Assembly: GCF_025195095.1 (NCBI RefSeq)
Contig: NZ_JANAVZ010000006.1
Span: 62,001-126,000 of the forward strand
Origin: Paracoccus maritimus
GTDB lineage: Bacteria > Pseudomonadota > Alphaproteobacteria > Rhodobacterales > Rhodobacteraceae
DNA: 64,000 nucleotides
Direction of reading: 5' to 3'
Shown here: piece after piece, positions 8,352 through 17,116 of the stretch
Layout: every line of letters starts with the position of its first letter
Position numbering within the stretch: the first letter of the stretch is position 1
Translations under genes and position numbers: made by a program
Notes under the pieces: model-generated
Seen by the model: the letters and a program-made list of their open reading frames with translations, nothing else
What the model was told of the DNA's origin: nothing
The model's database searches: none

Positions 8352-9116
8352 CTACAGCGCGATTGCGGAAATCAGCCTTCCGTAATCCGCCTGCCCTTCG
8401 TGCGTGGCGCGGCGATAGCTGAAGAACCGCTGCGGGTCCGAATAAGTGCAATGGCGCGACCATTCGGCCTCGACGCCTTCGGCCCGCAGTCGCGAAAGTC
8501 CGAATGACGGCAGATCGAACATCGGGCGGCCGTTCGGGCCACCACTGAAAAAGCGATGATAGTCGGGGTCTTCGATCAGGAAATCTTCCATGAAATCCTC
8601 GCCGACTTCGTAGGCACGCTGACTGATCGTGGGGCCGATCACAGCCCGGATCCGTGTCGCACCCAACGCCCGCATCGCCGCCACGGTCGTTTCGATGACC
8701 CCGGCCAGGGCACCTTTCCACCCCGCATGGCATGCGCCAATCACGCCCGCCTCGCGGTCGGCCAGCAGCACCGGCTGACAATCCGCCGTCAGCACCGCCA
8801 GCGCCACCCCCTGCCGGTCGGTCACGATGCCGTCCGCCTGCGTGTCGCGGATCTTTTCAATGTCGTCCTGCGCGGTCAGTGTCACCACGTCGGCGGAATG
8901 GACCTGCTTGACCGTCGCCAGCTTGTCCGGTTCGACGCCCATCGCCTGCGCCACCCTTGCACGATTCACCGCAACCATGTCGGTCTGATCGCTGGATCTG
9001 CGTCCGCAGTTCAATCCGGCGAACAGGCCTGACGACGCGCCGCCTTTTCGCGTAAAGAAACCGTGCCTGACATCGTTCAGCAGCGGGTGGGTCAGGATCT
9101 CAAGCGTCGTCTGCAT
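8352..9116 (-). CDS. pgeF: Peptidoglycan editing factor PgeF (YfiH, laccase-like fold)
   Basis: A 254-residue PgeF/YfiH-family protein with the conserved metal-site residues His73 (QVHSAD), Cys113 (TADCQP) and His130 (CHAGWKG), plus the later family motif GPTISQRAYEV. PgeF hydrolyses misincorporated non-L-Ala amino acids from UDP-MurNAc precursors; older annotations call the family polyphenol oxidase or laccase. The start overlaps the upstream methyltransferase stop by 17 bases, so the two are translated from one message. The length is normal. Confidence 0.93.
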   Translation of the reverse strand: MQTTLEILTHPLLNDVRHGFFTRKGGASSGLFAGLNCGRRSSDQTDMVAVNRARVAQAMGVEPDKLATVKQVHSADVVTLTAQDDIEKIRDTQADGIVTDRQGVALAVLTADCQPVLLADREAGVIGACHAGWKGALAGVIETTVAAMRALGATRIRAVIGPTISQRAYEVGEDFMEDFLIEDPDYHRFFSGGPNGRPMFDLPSFGLSRLRAEGVEAEWSRHCTYSDPQRFFSYRRATHEGQADYGRLISAIAL

Positions 9117-10161
9117 GAAGCCTCAGAGCGTCGAATCCGGGCACCGGCGGCGCCCCTTGGGGCCAGATGGCCATCGCCTTGAACAGGTGACCCATTTTGT
9201 CTGCATCGGTCAAGCGGTCTAACGCCGCCATCGCACCGCCATCGCCCGCCTGGGTCAACCGCTCGGCCCGCTGGCGGGCCCCCAGCGACAGCAGCCAGTC
9301 GCCCTGATGGATCGGTCGCGACACCGTGGCCCCTGCCCTGATCGCCGCCGCCGCAAGCGGCGCAAAATCGACATGCGCCGTCAGATCCGCCTCGCCGGGT
9401 CGGGCCAGCGGGTCTTCGGGTCGATGCCCCGCCAATGCCTGAAACGTATCGCCATAGCCGTTCCAGCCGCCGTAATCGACAATGATCGCCGCCCCGCCAT
9501 GCGCCGCGATCCGACTGCTGATGGCCGTCATCATCGCCGGCGCGGCCGGACAATCCTCGATCACATCCCCTGCGCGTCCCTGTCGCGGCAAATCAACCGG
9601 CGGCGCCAGCCCCAGGCGCAGTCCACCGTTCTCGTCCAGCCCGACGACACGCTCGGCCCAACCATCATCGACATGCTGGAACTGCCGGATCGGCAAGGCG
9701 TCAAAGAATTCATTCGCGATCAGGAACAGCGGCTGGTTTGGCAGGTCGTCCAGGCTGTCCAGATGCCGGACATCGCCCAGCCTGTCGCGCTGCACATCGC
9801 GCAGATGCGGCGATGCCTCGATCAGGGCAATCCGAGACGCGTCGATCAATCCCGGCACGGCCCGGATCGCGCGCAGCATGTCGGCCATCAACGTGCCGCG
9901 GCCCGGCCCCGGTTCGGCAAGCGTGAAGGGCGCCGGACGGCCCTGATCCATCCATGCCTGTGCAAGGGCCAGCCCGCAAAGCTCTCCGAAAATCTGCGAA
10001 ATTTCGGGCGCGGTCACGAAATCGCCGGCCTGACCAAACGGATCACGCGTCGCGTAGTAGCCGTGCTGCGGGTGCAGCAGGCACAGTTCCATGTAATCGG
10101 CCAGCGAGATTGGTCCGGTTGCGTTGATGCGCCGGGCAATGATCTGTGCCAGTGGCGTCAT
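9100..10161 (-). CDS. SAM-dependent methyltransferase, MidA/NDUFAF7 (DUF185) family
   Basis: A 353-residue protein with the family start ([19 protein letters not shown]) and the SAM-binding motif [14 protein letters not shown], followed by [14 protein letters not shown]. The eukaryotic member NDUFAF7 dimethylates an arginine in complex I during its assembly; bacterial members are thought to act similarly, but that is inference here. The ATG complementary to 10159-10161 overlaps the lgt stop in an ATGA arrangement. The frame is open beyond it, but that extension is the antisense of lgt and not credible. The lgt-midA-pgeF order recurs in alphaproteobacteria. Confidence 0.9.
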   Translation of the reverse strand: MTPLAQIIARRINATGPISLADYMELCLLHPQHGYYATRDPFGQAGDFVTAPEISQIFGELCGLALAQAWMDQGRPAPFTLAEPGPGRGTLMADMLRAIRAVPGLIDASRIALIEASPHLRDVQRDRLGDVRHLDSLDDLPNQPLFLIANEFFDALPIRQFQHVDDGWAERVVGLDENGGLRLGLAPPVDLPRQGRAGDVIEDCPAAPAMMTAISSRIAAHGGAAIIVDYGGWNGYGDTFQALAGHRPEDPLARPGEADLTAHVDFAPLAAAAIRAGATVSRPIHQGDWLLSLGARQRAERLTQAGDGGAMAALDRLTDADKMGHLFKAMAIWPQGAPPVPGFDALRLHADDA

Positions 10162-11045
10162 GCAGTAGCCGGCACCGGCGCGCGGCGCCACGCCCGAAGG
10201 ATGAAGACCACGCCCAGCACCACCATGGGAAGGGAAAGAACCTGTCCCATCGTCAGACCGATCACGGGGCCACCGACGACATGTCCCAGCGGATTGTCGG
10301 GCGTGATGAACTGCGCGTCGGCGACCCGGAACAACTCGACGAACATCCGCGCCAGACCGTAACCTGCAAGAAAGATCCCGAAGGCCAGCCCGGGCCGGCG
10401 CAGCCCGCCCGCGCGAACCACGGCCAAGAGAACAAGCCCCAGCAGCAGACCTTCCAGCCCCGCCTCGTAAAGCTGGCTGGGATGGCGGGCGCACAGCCCG
10501 TCAATCCCCGGACAGTTCTGTGCCGCCTCGCCCGGAAAGATCACCCCCCAAGGCAGATCCGTGGGCCGTCCCCAAAGTTCGGCATTGATGAAATTCGCGA
10601 TGCGGCCAAAGAAAAGCCCGATCGGGGCCACGACCGCCATCGCATCAGCAAGACGCAGCGGCGCGATGCCGCGCGCGCGGCAGAACAGCCACGCGGCGAC
10701 GATGACGCCCGCGAAGCCGCCGTGAAAGCTCATTCCGCCCTGCCAGACCTGCAGGATCTGACCGGGATTGGCCAGGTAATATCCGGGTTCGTAGAACAAC
10801 ACGAACCCCAGCCTTCCGCCCACAATCACGCCCAGAATGACCCAGGTCAGCAGATCGTCAACCGCGTCGCCCGCCATGGGCGCACGGTCGCCCCAGAGAC
10901 GGTCGCGGCGCATCATCGCCACCATGATCTGCCAGCCGATCAGCAGCCCGGCCAGATAGGCCAGCGCATACCACCGCAAGGACAGCGTCAGACCACCCAG
11001 ATGGATGGTAAATATCTCGGGCGCGATATTGGGAAAGGGGATCAT
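10158..11045 (-). CDS. lgt: Prolipoprotein diacylglyceryl transferase
   Basis: A 295-residue inner-membrane protein with about seven hydrophobic segments and the Lgt signature around [16 protein letters not shown], including the essential Arg and Asn. It transfers diacylglycerol from phosphatidylglycerol to the lipobox Cys of prolipoproteins, for example the two lipoproteins encoded in this window. It is the first gene of lgt-midA-pgeF and is probably transcribed from the 130-base gap behind the enoyl-CoA hydratase stop. Length and motif spacing are typical. Confidence 0.97.
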   Translation of the reverse strand: MIPFPNIAPEIFTIHLGGLTLSLRWYALAYLAGLLIGWQIMVAMMRRDRLWGDRAPMAGDAVDDLLTWVILGVIVGGRLGFVLFYEPGYYLANPGQILQVWQGGMSFHGGFAGVIVAAWLFCRARGIAPLRLADAMAVVAPIGLFFGRIANFINAELWGRPTDLPWGVIFPGEAAQNCPGIDGLCARHPSQLYEAGLEGLLLGLVLLAVVRAGGLRRPGLAFGIFLAGYGLARMFVELFRVADAQFITPDNPLGHVVGGPVIGLTMGQVLSLPMVVLGVVFILRAWRRAPVPATA

Positions 11046-11179
11046 TCGGCCTCTCGGGTTTCGTCGCGCAAGCTAGACACGCAGCACCGGAAGTCAACAT
11101 AGGCCCCGCCCTGCGGACCGATCACGTTCCCGATGGCAGCCCCCGTCGCAGCCCACGCGCCATAAGGCCGCAGCTTGCC

Positions 11180-11950
11180 CTAGCGACCGATGAATCCCGG
11201 TTTGCGCTTTTCCAGAAATGCCGCCACGCCCTCGCGGAAATCGGCGCTGCGGCCAGCCTCGCCCTGCAGGCGCGCCTCCAGCCGAAGCTGTTCGTCAAGA
11301 TCGTTGTCGAAGGACGCCGCCACGGCGTTGCGGACGGCAAGGTAGGCGGCGGTCGGCCCCTGCGCCAGATGGCGCGCCCGGTCGGTGACCCCTTGGGCGA
11401 ATTCGTCGTCGGGCAACGCCTGCCAGATCAATCCCCAATCCGCAGCCTGCCGGGCCGGTATGGCATCCGCGAACAGCATCATTCCAATCGCGCGGGCAGC
11501 ACCGACCGCGCGCGGTATCGCCCAGGTTCCGCCGGCGTCCGGGATCAATCCGATCCGCGTGAACGCCTGAACGAAGCTGGCGCTTTCAGCCGCGATCACC
11601 ACGTCGGCGACCAGCGCCAGATTGGCGCCCGCGCCGGCCGCGACGCCGTTGACTGCCGCGATCACCGGTGCCGGGCAATCCCGGATCGCCCGCAACATCG
11701 GCTCGTATTCGTCGCGCAGCGTCGCCTCGAGGTCCAGTGCCCCGCTTGCATCGGTCAGATCCTGACCCGAACAGAACGCCTTGCCAGATCCCGTCAGCAC
11801 GACGCAGCGCACGTCTTCGGTCAGGTTGGTCAGGGCTTGCGTGATCTCGGCCCGCATCTGACGGTTCAGCGCGTTCATCACCTGCGGACGGTTCAGGATC
11901 AGCGTCGCGATGCCGTCTTTGACGGCGAACTGGATGGTCTCGAAACTCAT
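11180..11950 (-). CDS. Enoyl-CoA hydratase/isomerase, PaaG-like
   Basis: A 256-residue crotonase-fold protein. It has the oxyanion-hole segments SGQDL and NGVAAGAGANLAL, and the motif RIGLIPDAGGTW, which is characteristic of PaaG, the ring-1,2-epoxyphenylacetyl-CoA isomerase. No other paa gene is in the window, so it may act in general beta-oxidation or belong to a scattered phenylacetate pathway. The ATG complementary to 11948-11950 is chosen; a longer start adds nine residues with no family match. It ends in KRKPGF, common in this subfamily. Confidence 0.85.
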   Translation of the reverse strand: MSFETIQFAVKDGIATLILNRPQVMNALNRQMRAEITQALTNLTEDVRCVVLTGSGKAFCSGQDLTDASGALDLEATLRDEYEPMLRAIRDCPAPVIAAVNGVAAGAGANLALVADVVIAAESASFVQAFTRIGLIPDAGGTWAIPRAVGAARAIGMMLFADAIPARQAADWGLIWQALPDDEFAQGVTDRARHLAQGPTAAYLAVRNAVAASFDNDLDEQLRLEARLQGEAGRSADFREGVAAFLEKRKPGFIGR

Positions 11951-12016
11951 GGAAGTCCCCCTCTGGTCTGGGGGCATGATGCCTGAATCGGCGCGCGGGG
12001 AAAGCCGGACCCCGCG

Positions 12017-12475
12017 TCAGTCGCGCATGATTTCCTGCAGCCTCGTCCGTTCGGACTCAGACAGGTCTTCGACGCGCGCGGTCGATGCGGCACGAGCGCG
12101 CACGAAACGCCACGCGACCAAGAGCGCGATCAGCGCCATGAAAGGACCGGCCAGCCACAGCACAAGATTGCCGCCACGGGCGCGCGGCTCGAACAGGACG
12201 AACTCTCCGAACCGGTCCACAACGGCGTCGATCACCTGATCGTCGCTATCCCCGGCGACCAGTCTTTCGCGCACATACAGCCGCAGGTCGCGGCTGATGG
12301 CGGCATTTGATTCGTCGATATTCTCGCCCTGGCAGACCGGGCAGCGAAGCTTTTGTGACAGCTGGCGGGCCCGCGTCTCCAGCGCGGGGTTGTCCAGGAC
12401 TTCGTCAGGTTGGACTGCCAGCGCGGCGATGGGCAAAGTCAGCAACAGCGTCAGGATCATCAGAAACCGTCTCAT
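12017..12475 (-). CDS. ccmH: Cytochrome c maturation protein CcmH (CycL)
   Basis: A 152-residue protein with a cleavable signal (about residues 1-20), a periplasmic domain holding the redox motif RCPVCQ (Cys45, Cys48), and a C-terminal membrane helix at about residues 103-123. CcmH keeps the CXXCH cysteines of apocytochrome c reduced and works with CcmF in haem ligation. The ATG overlaps the ccmF stop (ATGA at 12472-12475), so the pair is coupled. No CcmI-like extension is present; CcmI must be encoded elsewhere. Confidence 0.96.
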   Translation of the reverse strand: MRRFLMILTLLLTLPIAALAVQPDEVLDNPALETRARQLSQKLRCPVCQGENIDESNAAISRDLRLYVRERLVAGDSDDQVIDAVVDRFGEFVLFEPRARGGNLVLWLAGPFMALIALLVAWRFVRARAASTARVEDLSESERTRLQEIMRD

Positions 12476-14433
12476 TCCGCAGCCACCGCGTTGGCGTGCG
12501 CGCGCCGCGCCCCGGCAGCGACGCGATAGCGGCGGTCGGACAGGCTGATCAGTCCGCCAAGCGCCATCAGGATCGAGCCCGCCCAGATCCAGTTGGCGAA
12601 AGGCTTGATATAGCTGCGAACGGCCCAGCCACCGTCAGCCTGCGCATCGCCGATGACCAGATAGATGTCGCGGAAGATACCGTTGTCGATCGCGGCCTCG
12701 GTCGTCGGCATCGCCTGCACCGGATAGACGCGCTTTTCGGGGTGCATGGTCGCGACCTGCCTGCCGTCGCGTGCCACCTGCATCGTGGCCATGGTCGAGA
12801 CATAATTCGGCCCCTGAACCTCGTCCACGGCGGTCAGAGTGATCTGATATCCGGACAGTTCGAACGGTTCGCCGATCTGCGCCACACGAATATCCTCGGT
12901 CTGCCAAGCGGTCAGCAGACCGACACCGATGAATGTCACGCCCAGGCCTGAATGCGCCACCGCCTTGCCCCAGTCTGCGCGCGGCAGCCGGACAAGCCGC
13001 GACAGGCCAGACTTTCCGGTGCGATGGATCAGTTCCGCCGCCGCGCCCGCGATCAACCAGGCGCCAAGCCCGGCGCCGATCACCGCAATCGCGCTGCGCC
13101 CGGTCGAGACAGACCAGACCAGCACCATCACTGCGATTGAAAGGATCAGCGCCGCACGCAGCGGCTTGGCCGACCGCATCAGCGTGGCCCGTTTCCATGG
13201 CATGATCGCACCCAGAGGCAGCACGATGGCCAGCACGATCATGAAGGGCGTGAACGCCTGGTTGAAGAACGGCGCGCCGACCGACAATTTGCGATCCCAC
13301 ATCATTTCCGCGAACAGGGGCCACATGGTTCCGATGAACACGACGAAGGCCGACACCGCCAGAAGCACATTGTTCAGGATCAGCGCCCCCTCGCGCGAGA
13401 CGGGGGAAAACACGCCCTTGGCGGTCATCTCACCCGCGCGTGCCGCATACAGCGTCAGGCCACCGCCCATGAACACCGCCAGAATGGCAAGGATGAAAAC
13501 TCCGCGCGCCGGATCGCTGGCAAAGCTGTGGACCGAGGTGATGACGCCGGACCGAACGATGAAGGTGCCGATCATGGAAAAGCCGAAGGCCATGATCGCC
13601 AGAAGGATCGTCCAGCTTTTCAGCGCCTCGCGCTTTTCCACGACGATGGCCGAATGCAGCAGCGCGGCGGCCAGAAGCCACGGCATGAAGCTGGCGTTCT
13701 CCACCGGATCCCAGAACCAGAAACCACCCCAGCCCAGTTCGTAATAGGCCCACCACGACCCCAGCGCGATGCCTACGGTCAGGAACATCCAGGCCGCCAG
13801 CGTCCAGGGCCGCACCCAGCGTGCCCATGCGGCATCGACCCGGCCTTCGATCAGCGCCGCGATGGCAAAGCTGAACGCCATCGAAAGCCCGACATAGCCC
13901 AGATACAGAAACGGCGGGTGAAAGGCCAAACCGGGATCCTGCAGCAAGGGGTTCAGGTCGCGCCCGTCGAAGGGCGGGTTGGCCAGGCGCAGAAACGGGT
14001 TCGAGGTGAACAGGATGAAGGCATAGAACGCCGCGCCGATCGACGCCTGAACGCCCAGCACCCGCGCCCTGAGACTGGGCGGCAGGTTGCTACCGAACGC
14101 CGCCGCAGCGGCACCGAAAAGCGACAGGATCAGCACCCACAGCAACATGCTGCCTTCGTGGTTCCCCCAGACGCCGCTGATCTTGTAGATCATCGGCTTG
14201 GCAGTATGCGAATTCTCATAGACCAGCTTCAACGAGAAATCCGAGGTGACGAACGCCACCGTCAGCGCCGCGAACGAAAGGCCAGTCAGCAGGAACTGGG
14301 CCATGGCGGCCGGTCGGGCGCTGTCCATCCAGCCCTGCCAGCCCTTGGCCGCGCCGATCATCGGCACAATCATCTGATACAGCGCCACCGCGAAGGCAAG
14401 CGTCAGGGCGAAATGGCCAAATTCTGCGATCAT
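12472..14433 (-). CDS. ccmF: Haem lyase CcmF
   Basis: A 653-residue polytopic protein with the tryptophan-rich haem-handling motif WGGFWFWDPVEN at residues 235-246 and His-containing loops such as HPPFLYLGY (172-180). CcmF with CcmH attaches haem delivered by holo-CcmE to apocytochrome c. The ATG complementary to 14431-14433 gives the normal family start MIAEFGHFAL; the open frame upstream runs through a terminator and is not coding. It is needed for c-type subunits such as those of cbb3 oxidase, whose assembly genes are at 2.2-6.6 kb. Confidence 0.97.
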   Translation of the reverse strand: MIAEFGHFALTLAFAVALYQMIVPMIGAAKGWQGWMDSARPAAMAQFLLTGLSFAALTVAFVTSDFSLKLVYENSHTAKPMIYKISGVWGNHEGSMLLWVLILSLFGAAAAAFGSNLPPSLRARVLGVQASIGAAFYAFILFTSNPFLRLANPPFDGRDLNPLLQDPGLAFHPPFLYLGYVGLSMAFSFAIAALIEGRVDAAWARWVRPWTLAAWMFLTVGIALGSWWAYYELGWGGFWFWDPVENASFMPWLLAAALLHSAIVVEKREALKSWTILLAIMAFGFSMIGTFIVRSGVITSVHSFASDPARGVFILAILAVFMGGGLTLYAARAGEMTAKGVFSPVSREGALILNNVLLAVSAFVVFIGTMWPLFAEMMWDRKLSVGAPFFNQAFTPFMIVLAIVLPLGAIMPWKRATLMRSAKPLRAALILSIAVMVLVWSVSTGRSAIAVIGAGLGAWLIAGAAAELIHRTGKSGLSRLVRLPRADWGKAVAHSGLGVTFIGVGLLTAWQTEDIRVAQIGEPFELSGYQITLTAVDEVQGPNYVSTMATMQVARDGRQVATMHPEKRVYPVQAMPTTEAAIDNGIFRDIYLVIGDAQADGGWAVRSYIKPFANWIWAGSILMALGGLISLSDRRYRVAAGARRAHANAVAAE

Positions 14434-14471
14434 GCGGGCGTTCCTCCGTTGGCGCCAGCATAGGGATACGC

Positions 14472-14495
14472 AAAAAGGGGGGAAAGTCCCCCCTT
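14472..14495 (-). terminator. Rho-independent terminator after the holin gene
   Basis: On the minus strand a nine-pair stem (AAGGGGGGA with TCCCCCCTT, 3-base loop) is followed by TTTTTG. It lies between the holin stop (14525) and the ccmF start (14433). It therefore ends the lysis-pair transcript rather than a message continuing into ccmF. Confidence 0.8.
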
Positions 14496-14524
14496 GGTCG
14501 CCGCGCTTCAGTTTTCCGTGCGAC

Positions 14525-15067
14525 CTATTCGCGCAACCCGGCCGCCCAATCGCGCAAGGCGGCGTTATCTGCAAAATCATCGTCGGGCCGCAAGGCGTCG
14601 GTCAGCGCGGCGCCTTCCTGAGGGCGGTCGGGTCCGGGACCGGTTCCTTCCGCTTGCGCCACAGGCCAGACCCGGTGCCGGAAATAATGTGCTTCGCGCG
14701 CGCCGAAATAGAAGCCGACGATCGCGCCAAGCAACCACCACAGCGGTTCCGGCACCTGTTGCAGCCCCTGCATCCGCAGGCCGAAACCCGACGGCTCGAC
14801 CATCGCATAGACAAACAGCGCCATCGTGCCCAACGCCAGCAAGGGGCGCGGCAGGCGGTTCAGCCCGTTCACGAGACTGTCGAAGAACCCCGGCCGGGCG
14901 ATCTGAAACTCTTGTCCAAGCTGGGTGATCGCGCGGGCATAGGCCTGTTCTTCCAGTTCCATCTTGCGCGTCGCGTTCTGGGTAAACACCTCGGCCATGC
15001 CCGTCGCGGCGCTGCCAAGCGCGGTCACACCCTGGCCGAAACCAAGGAAACGGTCGATCATGCCCAT
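14525..15067 (-). CDS. Holin of the 3TM family, partner of the GH108 muramidase
   Basis: A 180-residue protein with an amphipathic N-terminal part, two clear hydrophobic segments (about residues 75-92 and 107-123) and a polar, acidic C-terminal tail. It matches the 3TM holin family often encoded next to GH108 muramidases in Rhodobacteraceae. Its role would be to permeabilise the inner membrane so the leaderless muramidase can reach the wall. The ATG at 15067 has AAAGGA seven bases upstream; a second ATG at 15061 overlaps the GH108 stop as ATGA. In Rhodobacter capsulatus a holin/endolysin pair releases gene transfer agent particles. Equivalence here is inferred. Confidence 0.85.
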   Translation of the reverse strand: MGMIDRFLGFGQGVTALGSAATGMAEVFTQNATRKMELEEQAYARAITQLGQEFQIARPGFFDSLVNGLNRLPRPLLALGTMALFVYAMVEPSGFGLRMQGLQQVPEPLWWLLGAIVGFYFGAREAHYFRHRVWPVAQAEGTGPGPDRPQEGAALTDALRPDDDFADNAALRDWAAGLRE

Positions 15068-15669
15068 CTGGCGGTCCTTTCACGGTGCTCGGCTTCGGTC
15101 AGGTGATAGCGCGGCGATACGAAGGTTTCGGCCCGGGTGATCCAGCCGCCTTTTCCGCCCGCGCGAGTGCGCGCGTATTTGCGGCTTGCCGGGCGCTGAT
15201 CGGCCAGTGCGTAGTAATAATTGCGCCGGGCGATCCCGTAGGCATCGGCGATATGGGCAGGCGCGGCCTCGGCAGCATCTGCGACCGCGGCGATCGTCCT
15301 GGGGCCGATCACGCCATCCGCAGTTGCCGGAAATCCCATGCGCGAAACCAGTTTCTGCAGGATCTTCACGGCGTTTGCGCCGGCATTCACATACATGTCG
15401 AAGACGCTGGCCTGCACCGGATCGGGCAATTCGGCCAGACGCGGCTTGCGGAAGTAATGTTCGACGAAGATCTGTTCCGCCTGCGCCCGCGTCAGGGCGC
15501 GGACATCCGCTGCATCGACCTTGCCATCGCCGGTCAGGTCCAGCCCCAGCGACCGCATCGTGCCGATCGTGACCCCGAAATTCGTGGCGCCGCCGGGATC
15601 GTCGGGGTCGTTCACATAGCCGCCCTCGCGGGCGACGATCTCTCGCGCGATGTCAGTGACACTTGGCAT
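15058..15669 (-). CDS. GH108 N-acetylmuramidase (endolysin-like)
   Basis: A 203-residue glycoside hydrolase family 108 protein. The catalytic Glu is Glu15 in REGGYVNDPDDPGGATN, followed by FGVT and a C-terminal peptidoglycan-binding-3-type region (DGVIGPRTIAA). No signal peptide is visible, so export depends on the adjacent holin. A DLTGDGKVDAADV stretch looks like a calcium-loop remnant common in this family. It overlaps the holin and is preceded by an exact CtrA-type box. A resident phage origin is possible, but no other phage genes are nearby, which fits a domesticated or gene-transfer-agent lysis role. Confidence 0.92.
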   Translation of the reverse strand: MPSVTDIAREIVAREGGYVNDPDDPGGATNFGVTIGTMRSLGLDLTGDGKVDAADVRALTRAQAEQIFVEHYFRKPRLAELPDPVQASVFDMYVNAGANAVKILQKLVSRMGFPATADGVIGPRTIAAVADAAEAAPAHIADAYGIARRNYYYALADQRPASRKYARTRAGGKGGWITRAETFVSPRYHLTEAEHRERTARWA

Positions 15670-15730
15670 CTGAATCCCCCTGAAGCCTGCCGCCCGAAAC
15701 GGCGAACGGCTCTAGGGTCGATGGGTCAGG

Positions 15731-15746
15731 TTAACCCATCGTTAAC
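15731..15746 (-). promoter_or_regulatory. CtrA-type binding site upstream of the GH108/holin pair
   Basis: The sequence reads TTAA-N7-TTAAC on both strands, inside the dyad GGTTAAC-N5-GTTAACC (15729-15747). This is an exact fit to the CtrA consensus. It lies about 60-80 bases before the GH108 start and downstream of the ccmE stop (15772), where a promoter for the lysis pair is expected. CtrA control of gene-transfer-agent release genes is known in Rhodobacter capsulatus; operation of this site is inferred. Confidence 0.65.
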
Positions 15747-15771
15747 CATGCGTGCGTTGCTGGACTCGGCC

Positions 15772-16230
15772 TCAGGAATTGGGATCCTGATAGACGCCGC
15801 TTTCCTTAAGCGTATCGACGACTTCGCGTGGCATGTAGGTTTCGTCGTGCTTGGCCAGCAGGCTTTCCGCCTCGAAGCGGCCGCCGCGATAATATCCCTT
15901 GGCAATCGTGCCCTGCCCTTCCTTGAACAGGTCCGGACGCGGATCGCGCCCGATATAGCTGACCGGGATTTCAGCCGCGCCATCGGTAATGACGAAATCG
16001 AAGGCGACCCCGTCGCGGTTGACGATCGAGCCGTCCTTGACCAATCCGCCAAGCTGGAAATATTCATCAGCGCCAGGGGCTTGTGCGCTGACCTGGGTCG
16101 GCGAACGGTAAAGGTTGATGCCGTCCCGAAAGCCGTAGCCGATCAACCCCACCGCGATCAGCAGCGCGACGGAAGCCGCGATCAGGACCTGCGCGCGACG
16201 GCGTTTCTTCAGCGATTTCAGACCGGCCAT
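15772..16230 (-). CDS. ccmE: Cytochrome c maturation haem chaperone CcmE
   Basis: A 152-residue periplasmic protein anchored by one N-terminal helix (about residues 14-32), with the OB-fold core and the covalent haem-binding His128 in LAKHDETYMP; the conserved axial-ligand Tyr is Tyr132. It receives haem from CcmC and passes it to CcmF/CcmH. It starts 10 bases after murI with a strong GAGGAGGAAAG site, so murI and ccmE probably share a message. It is separated from ccmF/ccmH by the lysis pair. Confidence 0.97.
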   Translation of the reverse strand: MAGLKSLKKRRRAQVLIAASVALLIAVGLIGYGFRDGINLYRSPTQVSAQAPGADEYFQLGGLVKDGSIVNRDGVAFDFVITDGAAEIPVSYIGRDPRPDLFKEGQGTIAKGYYRGGRFEAESLLAKHDETYMPREVVDTLKESGVYQDPNS

Positions 16231-16240
16231 TCTTTCCTCC

Positions 16241-17053
16241 TCAAGCAGCCTCGAAACGGATCGAACGGCGCAGGAATTGCGTCGCCTTGCCGGACACGCG
16301 GACCGGATCGCCCGTGGTCAGGTATTTCGACGCAGTGCCTTCGCCCAGAAACTCGGGCCTGCGTTGAAGATAGTCCGCAAGGCTTTCTGCGACCAGCCCT
16401 GCCTGACTGTAAACCCGGACCTTGGTGCCCAGGGCGCGCTGAAACGCGGCCTCGACCAGAGGATAATGGGTGCAGCCAAGGATCGCGGCTTCGGGCTGCG
16501 GCATGCGACGCAGCAGCGCCTCGACATGGCTGGTCACCAGCGCCTCGGCCAGAATTTCGTCCCCCATTTCAATGGCATCCACGACGCCGCCGCAAGGCTG
16601 CGCCTCGACATCGACGCCCACGGCGCGAAATGCCAGTTCGCGCTGAAAGGCTCTGCTGGCAACGGTGGCGGGGGTCGCGAACAGCGCCACCTGATTGACC
16701 GCGACGTGGCGGGGCGGCGAATTGTCGCCCCATTGGCGTTCGGTCAGTGCCTCGATCATCGGCACGAACACCCCTAGGACCCGCTTGTCCTTGGGCAGCC
16801 AGGTTTCCTGCATGCGGCGCAGCGCGGCGGCGCTGGCGGTGTTGCAGGCCAGGATGACCAGATCGCAGCCCTCGTCCCACAACCGGCTGACACCCGCGCA
16901 GGTCAGATCGAAGATGTCATCCGGCGTGCGCACCCCATAGGGCGCATGCGCATTGTCGCCAAGATAGACCAACGGCAGATCCGGCAACCGCGCGGCGATG
17001 GCGCTATGAACCGTCAGCCCGCCCAGACCCGAATCGAACACGCCAACCGCCAT
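16241..17053 (-). CDS. murI: Glutamate racemase
   Basis: A 270-residue protein with the two catalytic cysteines in ACNTAS (Cys70) and GCTHYPL (Cys194) and the substrate motif FDSGLGG near the N terminus. It makes D-glutamate for peptidoglycan. It is followed closely by ccmE on the same strand and preceded by the indolepyruvate oxidoreductase gene with a 63-base gap. Length and motifs are typical. Confidence 0.96.
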   Translation of the reverse strand: MAVGVFDSGLGGLTVHSAIAARLPDLPLVYLGDNAHAPYGVRTPDDIFDLTCAGVSRLWDEGCDLVILACNTASAAALRRMQETWLPKDKRVLGVFVPMIEALTERQWGDNSPPRHVAVNQVALFATPATVASRAFQRELAFRAVGVDVEAQPCGGVVDAIEMGDEILAEALVTSHVEALLRRMPQPEAAILGCTHYPLVEAAFQRALGTKVRVYSQAGLVAESLADYLQRRPEFLGEGTASKYLTTGDPVRVSGKATQFLRRSIRFEAA

Positions 17054-17116
17054 CTTGCCACTCCTTCTGCCGCGCGCCGTTTTAGGACGCCGCGCGACGT
17101 TTGGAAATGACTCTGT

